NCBI GenBank assembly: GCA_005887895.1
Contig: VBPC01000163.1
Span: 1 to 45,808, forward strand
Length of the DNA: 45,808 nt
Direction: 5' to 3'
Source: Candidatus Rokuibacteriota bacterium
GTDB taxonomy: Bacteria > Methylomirabilota > Methylomirabilia > Rokubacteriales > CSP1-6
Shown piece after piece: positions 40,931-45,808 of the stretch. A model generated the notes under the pieces. The model was not told where the DNA came from, ran no database searches, and saw only the letters and a list, made by a program, of their open reading frames with translations. Position 1 is the first letter of the stretch, and the number at the start of each line of letters is the position of its first letter. A program made the translations under genes and the position numbers.

Positions 40931-42339
40931 CCGCCGTTGCCGACCGCCGGCGGCCCGGCGCGGCGCGCCAATTGGTCCAGGATCCGGTGCGGCATGCCCC
41001 CGAAACCCCCGTTGCTCATCACGACGACGTGATCGCCCGGCCGGACCGCTTCGGCCACCTGCGCTGCGAGCAGGTCGAGATCCTGCACGACGCAAGCGCT
41101 TTCGAGTTCGCGCAGCACCTCGGCGGCGTCCCAGGCCACCGCGCGGCGCCCCTCGCGCGGCGCATAGCAGAACACCCGGTCGGCCAGCCGCAGGCTGTCG
41201 ACCAGCGGCTGCCGCATCGAGCCCAGGCGCATCGTGTTCGAGCGCGGCTCGAACACGGCCACAACGCGAGAGGCGGCGGCCGGCGTCGAGTCCACGCGCC
41301 GCCGCAGCCCCTGCAACGTCGCCGCGATTGCGCTCGGATGGTGTGCGAAATCGTCGTACACGGTCACCCCGAAGGCCTCGCCAGCGACCTCCAGCCGGCG
41401 CCGCACGCCGGCGAACGTGCCCAGTGCCTCGATCGCGCGGCCCGGCTCGACCCCGGCCGCCGAAGCGGCGGCAATCGCGGCCAGCGCGTTGCACCGGTTG
41501 TGCTCGCCGGCCAGCGCCAGGCGCACCCGCCCGTGAACGGTGGAGCCGACCATCACATCGAATTCGTGCAGGCGCCCTTCCTCGATCCGGGCCGCGTGCC
41601 AGCCCTCGGGGTCGTTGAAGCGGTCCACCTGGCTCCAGCAGCCGCGCTGCAGCACGCGCGTCAGCGCGGCGTCGACCCCGTTCACGATCAGCCGCCCGCT
41701 GGCTCGCACGCAGCGGACCAGGTGGTGAAACTGCGTCTCGATGGCCGCCACGTCGGCGAAGATATCCGCGTGATCGAATTCCAGGTTGTTCAGCACCGCA
41801 ATCCTGGGAAAATAGTGGACGAACTTGCTGCGCTTGTCGAAAAACGCGGTGTCGTATTCGTCGGCCTCGATCACGAAGCGTCGGTCGTCTCCGATCCGCG
41901 CCGAGGTGCCAAAATCGAGCGGTACTCCCCCGATCAGGAACCCGGGCGATGCGCCCGCGGACTGCAGGATCCACGCCAGCATCGACGCGGTCGTGGTCTT
42001 GCCGTGCGTTCCGGCTACCGCCAGCACGTCGCGACCGCCAAGGACGTTCTCGTGCAGCCACTGCGGACCCGACACGAACGCCGCGCCGCTGTCCAGGATC
42101 GCCTCCATCAGCGCATTGCCGCGCGTGACCACGTTGCCCACCACGAAGCAATCCGGATTCAGCGCCAACTGGTCCGCCCCATATCCTTCGATCGGGTCAA
42201 TGCCGGCCAGCTTCAATTGCTCGCTCATCGGCGGATACACTGCGGTGTCGCAGCCGGTCACGCGATGTCCGGTCGCCTTCGCCAGCTGCGCGAGGCCACC
42301 CATGAACGTGCCGCCGATCCCGAGAATGTGCAAATGCAT
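40927..42339 (-). CDS. mpl: UDP-N-acetylmuramate:L-alanyl-gamma-D-glutamyl-meso-diaminopimelate ligase
   Basis: A 470-residue Mur ligase family protein. It begins MHLHILGIGGTFMGGLAQLA, the Mpl signature, with the ATP P-loop VAGTHGKTTTASMLAWI, the acidic residues of EADEYDTAFFDKRSKF, and NNLEFDHADIF in the middle domain; the C-terminal domain holds DDFAHHPSAI. Mpl joins the recycled tripeptide from old peptidoglycan to UDP-MurNAc, saving new synthesis. The length matches the family. The ATG at 42337-42339 is supported by the conserved N-terminus; the frame is open upstream but unconserved. It is divergent from the conserved hypothetical at 42582, with about 240 bases between them for promoters. 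Confidence 0.95.
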   Translation of the reverse strand: MHLHILGIGGTFMGGLAQLAKATGHRVTGCDTAVYPPMSEQLKLAGIDPIEGYGADQLALNPDCFVVGNVVTRGNALMEAILDSGAAFVSGPQWLHENVLGGRDVLAVAGTHGKTTTASMLAWILQSAGASPGFLIGGVPLDFGTSARIGDDRRFVIEADEYDTAFFDKRSKFVHYFPRIAVLNNLEFDHADIFADVAAIETQFHHLVRCVRASGRLIVNGVDAALTRVLQRGCWSQVDRFNDPEGWHAARIEEGRLHEFDVMVGSTVHGRVRLALAGEHNRCNALAAIAAASAAGVEPGRAIEALGTFAGVRRRLEVAGEAFGVTVYDDFAHHPSAIAATLQGLRRRVDSTPAAASRVVAVFEPRSNTMRLGSMRQPLVDSLRLADRVFCYAPREGRRAVAWDAAEVLRELESACVVQDLDLLAAQVAEAVRPGDHVVVMSNGGFGGMPHRILDQLARRAGPPAVGNGG

Positions 42340-42581
42340 AGCAACCTGATAGGCGTCTTTCAAATGCCGGGCGACTCGGAAGTGCCGGATCGTTGCGACC
42401 GCGCCGTACGGGGTACGGCCTCGGCAGTGGCACGGACCAGGGACCGCAGTGTGGACCGCCGTGCAGACCCGGCGGCCCTTTGTCCAGCCGCGACCGCAGG
42501 GGACGATTTCACCCGGCCTGCTGCGGCGCAGAAATGTAGCATTGTCAGGCGCTGGCATGGTCGCGGAGGGCCACCTAAACG
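42340..42581. other. Divergent intergenic region between mpl and the conserved hypothetical
   Basis: 242 bases with no convincing gene. It must contain promoters for both directions. I find no clear -35/-10 pair; AT-rich patches near 42530-42545 (AAATGTAGCATTG) are the best -10 candidates for the plus-strand gene. No large inverted repeat was seen. Confidence 0.3.
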
Positions 42582-43268
42582 ATGAGCGAGAATCCCGTCC
42601 GCAGCGCCGTCCGGGGAGACGACCTGAAGACGGCTGTCGCCGCCTCCGCCGCGCGCTGGATCGCCGAGGAAGGCTGTGACTACGCCACGGCCAAGCGCAG
42701 GGCGGTGCGCGAACTGCTGGGCGAGGCGGCCGGCGCGCTCGGCGCGATGCCCGACAACGCGCTGGTCGAGTCCGAGCTGCGGCGCTATCTGCGCCTGTTC
42801 GCCGCCGACAGCCAGCCCGCGCAGCTGGCCACGCTGCGGCGCCTGGCGCTGCGATGGATGAGGCGGCTGCACGAGTTCAACCCGCACCTGGTGGGCGCGG
42901 TCCTGAACGGCACCGCAACGGGTCATTCGGGCATCCACCTGAACCTGTACACCGACAGCGCCAAGGACGTGGAGATCTTTCTGCTGAATCAATCGCAGTC
43001 GTTCGACGTGCGAGACGCCGGACCGAACGCGGAAACGACGCAGGAGGTTCTCGAGTTCCTGGTACGGGCCCCGCAGGACAGCGGGCTCGACAGCGCTGTG
43101 GGCGTGACGCTCAGCGTGATGGACCCGGTCGCGCTGCGCGTGGCTCCGGCCGGACGGGCGAAAGACCCGGACCTGCACCCAGTCGAGCGGGCCGGGCGCG
43201 CCAACGTGTCGATGGTCGAGCGCCTGCTGGCCGAGACCGACCCGCAAGGTGGCGGCAGCACCGTTTGA
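42582..43268 (+). CDS. Conserved hypothetical protein (betaproteobacterial, next to tlpA)
   Basis: A 228-residue protein starting MSENPVRSAVRGDDLKTAVA. The middle, RRLHEFNPHLVGAVLNGTATGHSGIHLNL followed by DSAKDVEIFLLNQ, resembles a nucleotidyltransferase-type fold (GTATGHS and a following Asp pair), but I cannot show activity. The N-terminal half is helical. The gene occupies the place between mpl and the TlpA gene that is common in betaproteobacteria. It is followed by two palindromes before the TlpA gene. Confidence 0.65.
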   Translation: MSENPVRSAVRGDDLKTAVAASAARWIAEEGCDYATAKRRAVRELLGEAAGALGAMPDNALVESELRRYLRLFAADSQPAQLATLRRLALRWMRRLHEFNPHLVGAVLNGTATGHSGIHLNLYTDSAKDVEIFLLNQSQSFDVRDAGPNAETTQEVLEFLVRAPQDSGLDSAVGVTLSVMDPVALRVAPAGRAKDPDLHPVERAGRANVSMVERLLAETDPQGGGSTV

Positions 43269-43299
43269 CATGAGTGATCGCTGCGCGCACTCACCCCCG

Positions 43300-43327
43300 C
43301 CCCTCTCCCACTGGCGTAGGAGAGGGG
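43300..43327. repeat. REP-like palindrome (CCCCTCTCC-N10-GGAGAGGGG)
   Basis: A perfect 9-bp stem with loop CACTGGCGTA, inside the wider string CACCCCCGCCCCTCTCCCA. Such CCCCTCTCC/GGAGAGGGG palindromes are common intergenic repeats in proteobacteria. It lies in the gap after the hypothetical gene and is not found in the first 40 kb of the window. Confidence 0.6.
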
Positions 43328-43336
43328 AGTTATGTG

Positions 43337-43363
43337 CGGGAAATGGTCGGCAACCATTTCCCG
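43337..43363 (+). promoter_or_regulatory. Perfect 11-bp inverted repeat just upstream of the TlpA-family gene
   Basis: CGGGAAATGGT-CGGCA-ACCATTTCCCG, ending 13 bases before the ATG at 43377. It could be an operator or an mRNA hairpin that affects translation, but it might also be part of the REP-like unit next to it. No T-tract follows, so it is not an intrinsic terminator. Confidence 0.4.
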
Positions 43364-43376
43364 AAGGACCGGATGG

Positions 43377-43814
43377 ATGGCGCGCCGGACCGTTCTGATC
43401 GCGCTTGCCGTGTCGGCTGCGGCCTTCGCCGTGGCGGCCGGCGCCTTCTGGGGCTTGCGGCGGCCGGCGCCGGACGCTGCGGCCGATCAGGAGGCCGTAG
43501 CGCTGTTCGCGATGAAACTGCCGGACGCCGATGGGGTCGAGAGACCTCTTCTAGCCTGGCGGGGCAAGCTGCTGGTCGTGAACTTCTGGGCAACCTGGAA
43601 GATCCGCGACTTCCGCAGCCAGCATCGACTGCGCATTCCGCTGCTGGCGGCCGGATTCGATGGGATGCAACTGGCGCAGCGTCTGGGCAACCCGGAACCG
43701 GTGCTGCCCTATACTGCGCTGATATCGCCCGACGGCCGGCTCGTCGAGGAGCATTCGGGCCGGATCCAGGAGCCCGAATTGCGCCGCTGGGTCGCGGAGC
43801 ACGGTAGCCGCTGA
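43377..43814 (+). CDS. TlpA/thioredoxin-fold protein with its CXXC segment missing
   Basis: A 145-residue membrane-anchored protein. The N-terminus MARRTVLIALAVSAAAFAVA is a signal anchor. The thioredoxin beta-strand LLVVNFWATW is intact, but where TlpA proteins continue with C-x-x-C the sequence reads KIRDFRSQHRLRIPLLAAGF, joining strand 1 directly to a region that normally lies some 30 residues later. The C-terminal part (GFDGMQLAQRLGNPEPVLP and YTALISPDGRLVEEH) is normal for TlpA. About 30 codons therefore seem to be missing in frame, leaving a protein without its redox site. An alternative ATG is at 43332. It lies upstream of aroQ. Confidence 0.8.
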   Translation: MARRTVLIALAVSAAAFAVAAGAFWGLRRPAPDAAADQEAVALFAMKLPDADGVERPLLAWRGKLLVVNFWATWKIRDFRSQHRLRIPLLAAGFDGMQLAQRLGNPEPVLPYTALISPDGRLVEEHSGRIQEPELRRWVAEHGSR

Positions 43815-43854
43815 GCACTTCGGGACTCTGACCCCGGGCTGGACAAAAGTGCGT

Positions 43855-43889
43855 GAATTGTAGACAATTCGCCGCTTCATACTAATAAC
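43855..43889 (+). promoter_or_regulatory. Palindrome and possible promoter ahead of aroQ-accB-accC
   Basis: GAATTGT-AG-ACAATTC at 43855-43870 is a perfect 7-bp inverted repeat. A weak promoter can be drawn over it: TTGTAG (43858-43863) as -35 and TACTAA (43880-43885) as -10 with 16 bases between. The palindrome may be an operator for a regulator of the following operon. AT-rich composition sets this gap apart from its surroundings. Confidence 0.4.
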
Positions 43890-43930
43890 AGACGCCTTCT
43901 GCCATCTTTTCCCGGACGGCGGAACCCTCG

Positions 43931-44392
43931 GTGGCACGCTCTGTCCTCGTCGTCAACGGGCCGAACCTGAATTTGCTCGGCAGCCGCGAGCCCGCGGTAT
44001 ACGGCCACAGCACACTCGCCGACATCGAGCGCGAGCTGGCCCAGGTCGCGGCCGGACTCGGGGTCGCGCTGCAGACCTTCCAGAGCAACCACGAGGGCGG
44101 TCTGATCGATCGGCTGCACGCGGCAAGGCTCGACGGCACGCAATTCGTCATCATCAACGCCGGCGCGCTGACGCATACCAGCGTCGCGCTGCGCGACGCA
44201 TTGGCCGCCGTGGCCATTCCGTTCGTCGAAGTACACCTGTCCAACGTGTACCGGCGCGAGCGCTTTCGCCACCGCTCGCTACTGGCCGACCTGGCGGTCG
44301 GATCGATCGTCGGCCTGGGAGTCGCCGGATACCGGCTGGCCCTGGAATTCGCCGCCACCTACTCGTTGCCGCCCGCCGCGGCCCCCGGGTGA
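43931..44392 (+). CDS. aroQ: Type II 3-dehydroquinate dehydratase
   Basis: A 153-residue enzyme starting from GTG 43931: [21 protein letters not shown] carries the active-site Asn/Arg region and Tyr, [14 protein letters not shown] the His loop, [17 protein letters not shown] the second catalytic loop, and [16 protein letters not shown] the C-terminal motif. It catalyses trans-dehydration of 3-dehydroquinate in the shikimate pathway and forms dodecamers. The gene precedes accB by 10 bases, the usual betaproteobacterial aroQ-accB-accC operon. Confidence 0.95.
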   Translation: MARSVLVVNGPNLNLLGSREPAVYGHSTLADIERELAQVAAGLGVALQTFQSNHEGGLIDRLHAARLDGTQFVIINAGALTHTSVALRDALAAVAIPFVEVHLSNVYRRERFRHRSLLADLAVGSIVGLGVAGYRLALEFAATYSLPPAAAPG

Positions 44393-44402
44393 GCCGGCGG
44401 CG

Positions 44403-44849
44403 ATGGACCTTCGAAAGCTCAAGACGCTGATCGACCTGGTGGCCGACTCCGGGATTGCGGAGCTCGAAGTCACCGAGGGCGAGGACAAGGTGCGTATCGT
44501 CAAGCAGGCCGGCGCGCACGCGGCGGCGGTGCTGGCGACGGTCCCGCTCGCGCCAGCGGTCGGCTCGGCACTGCCGCCCGGTACAGCGGCGGCGCCGACG
44601 GCCGAAGAACCCAAGGGGCACCAAGTGAAATCGCCGATGGTGGGCACGTTCTACCGGGCATCGGGGCCGGACGCCAAGCCGTTTGTCGAACTCGGCCAGG
44701 CGGTGAAGCCCGGCGACACGCTGTGCATCATCGAGGCGATGAAGCTGCTGAACGAGATCGAGGCCGAGGTGGCCGGCACGGTGAAGGAGATCCTGGTCGA
44801 AAACGGCCAGGCTGTCGAATACGGCCAGGTCCTATTCGTGATCGCCTAG
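44403..44849 (+). CDS. accB: Biotin carboxyl carrier protein of acetyl-CoA carboxylase
   Basis: A 148-residue protein beginning [20 protein letters not shown] with the typical N-terminal helix, an Ala/Pro-rich linker (about 50-75), and the biotinyl domain [21 protein letters not shown]114 in [16 protein letters not shown] is the biotinylated lysine (EAMKL/M motif) and the thumb region is intact. It carries CO2 between AccC and the carboxyltransferase for malonyl-CoA synthesis. It is followed by accC after seven bases. Confidence 0.96.
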   Translation: MDLRKLKTLIDLVADSGIAELEVTEGEDKVRIVKQAGAHAAAVLATVPLAPAVGSALPPGTAAAPTAEEPKGHQVKSPMVGTFYRASGPDAKPFVELGQAVKPGDTLCIIEAMKLLNEIEAEVAGTVKEILVENGQAVEYGQVLFVIA

Positions 44850-44856
44850 CCGGCCG

Positions 44857-45808
44857 ATGTTCGGAAAGATCCTGATCGCCAACCGCGGCGAAATTGCGCT
44901 GCGTATCCAGCGGGCTTGCCGGGAGCTCGGGATCAGGACCGTGGTCGTGCATTCCGAAGCCGACACGGACGCCAAGTACGTGAAGCTGGCCGACGAGTCG
45001 GTGTGCATCGGGCCGGCGCCGTCCCGGGACAGCTACCTGAACGTTCCGGCCATTATCAGCGCGGCCGAGGTCACCGACGCCGAGGCGATTCACCCGGGCT
45101 ACGGTTTTCTTTCCGAAAACGCGGACTTCGCCGAGCGCTGCGAACGCAGCGGGTTCGTGTTCATCGGGCCGCGACCCGAGTCGATCCGGCAGATGGGCGA
45201 CAAGATCACGGCCAAGCGGACGATGGTCGATGCCGGCGTGCCGACCGTACCGGGGTCTGACGGTCCGCTGCCCGAGGAGCCGCGCGACATCGTGCGCGTC
45301 GCCCGCTCGGTCGGTTATCCGGTCATCATCAAGGCGGCCGGCGGCGGCGGCGGCCGGGGCATGCGCGCGGTGCACACCGAGGCGGCCCTGCTGAGCGCGG
45401 TGGCGATGACCCGCCAGGAGGCCCAGAGCGCCTTCGGCAATCCGTCGGTCTACCTGGAGAAGTTTCTCGAAAATCCGCGCCACATCGAAATCCAGGTGCT
45501 GTCCGATCAGAGCCGCAACGCGGTCTGGCTGGGCGACCGCGACTGTTCGATGCAGCGGCGCCACCAGAAGATCCTGGAGGAGGCGCCCGCCCCCGGAATC
45601 GCGCGCAAGCTGATCGAACGCATCGGGGAACGCTGCGCGGAGGCGTGCCGCAAGATCGACTACCGCGGCGCCGGCACATTCGAGTTTCTGTACGAGGGCG
45701 GCGAGTTCCACTTCATCGAGATGAACACGCGCGTGCAGGTCGAGCATCCGGTCACCGAGATGGTGACCGGTATCGACATCGTCCAGCACCAGATCCGGAT
45801 CGCCGCGG
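44857..45808 (+). CDS. accC: Biotin carboxylase subunit of acetyl-CoA carboxylase, partial
   Basis: The first 317 codons are present; the C-terminus lies past the right edge. [20 protein letters not shown] starts the preATP-grasp domain; the ATP-grasp glycine loop [17 protein letters not shown] and the metal/bicarbonate segment [20 protein letters not shown] are complete. It carboxylates the biotin on AccB with ATP and bicarbonate. Third gene of the aroQ-accB-accC operon. Confidence 0.96.
   Translation, partial: MFGKILIANRGEIALRIQRACRELGIRTVVVHSEADTDAKYVKLADESVCIGPAPSRDSYLNVPAIISAAEVTDAEAIHPGYGFLSENADFAERCERSGFVFIGPRPESIRQMGDKITAKRTMVDAGVPTVPGSDGPLPEEPRDIVRVARSVGYPVIIKAAGGGGGRGMRAVHTEAALLSAVAMTRQEAQSAFGNPSVYLEKFLENPRHIEIQVLSDQSRNAVWLGDRDCSMQRRHQKILEEAPAPGIARKLIERIGERCAEACRKIDYRGAGTFEFLYEGGEFHFIEMNTRVQVEHPVTEMVTGIDIVQHQIRIAA

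Noticed and set aside
1-45808. tRNA, rRNA or riboswitch genes
   Set aside because: No cloverleaf, rRNA segment or known riboswitch core was recognised in the gaps; a covariance-model search was not possible here.

Overview
This is a very GC-rich, gene-dense bacterial window with no rRNA, tRNA, CRISPR array or transposase that I can see. Positions 1 to about 40,350 read like an environmental, metabolically versatile bacterium of the Rokubacteria / NC10 type. That placement is an inference from gene style: many flavin- and molybdenum-dependent oxidoreductases, two enolase-superfamily enzymes, SDRs, and short GGGGCC-N7-GGCCCC hairpins right after stop codons. Positions about 40,358 to 45,808 hold a block typical of betaproteobacteria: YqiA-type esterase, mpl, a conserved hypothetical, a TlpA-family protein, aroQ, accB, accC. 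The two parts meet in a 9-base gap between genes and may come from different genomes.

Layout. 1-2,590 (minus): three-subunit molybdenum hydroxylase of the periplasmic aldehyde oxidoreductase type (FeS, FAD and Mo subunits, joined by ATGA overlaps; the Mo subunit runs off the left edge). 2,696-4,045 (plus): a DUF2071 protein and a staphylococcal-type nuclease. 4,091-10,141 (minus): M16 peptidase, MetE-like methyltransferase, LLM flavin enzyme, SDR. 10,363-15,597 (plus): two adjacent hybrid histidine kinases, the first frameshifted before its last receiver and the second apparently missing part of a PAS domain. 15,598-16,220: scrambled remnants, including an exact 201-bp copy of the second kinase's ATPase region inside a small membrane-protein gene. 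16,217-19,312 (minus): HlyD/DHA2 export pair and a DinB-fold protein. 19,361-21,741: enolase-superfamily enzyme converging on an MFS transporter. 21,896-25,062 (minus): a translationally coupled exported pair, an STN-HEAT protein and a HEXXH metalloprotease with a seven-repeat lectin-like propeller. 25,256-29,201: second enolase-superfamily enzyme, two repeat-rich exported proteins, aldo/keto reductase, LLM enzyme. 29,158-40,348: fumarylacetoacetase-type hydrolase, streptogramin-lyase-like propeller, PIG-L deacetylase, alpha/beta hydrolase with an ABC solute-binding protein, cupin / 2-hydroxyacid dehydrogenase / ABM / M23 run, FMN hydroxyacid dehydrogenase, enoyl-CoA hydratase, MBL hydrolase, SDR.

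How the genes work together. The first 40 kb is mostly catabolic and redox enzymes in short operons, with efflux and signalling genes between. The last 5 kb is housekeeping: peptidoglycan recycling (mpl), shikimate pathway (aroQ) and the start of fatty-acid synthesis (accBC).

The strongest oddities are structural: the 201-bp exact duplication, the kinase frameshift, likely internal deletions in a PAS domain and in a TlpA-family protein (which has lost its CXXC), and the possible two-genome junction. Some or all may be assembly artefacts and should be tested against reads first. The best candidate for unusual biology is the STN-HEAT plus metalloprotease-propeller pair. No stretch over about 300 bases is without a gene or gene remnant.
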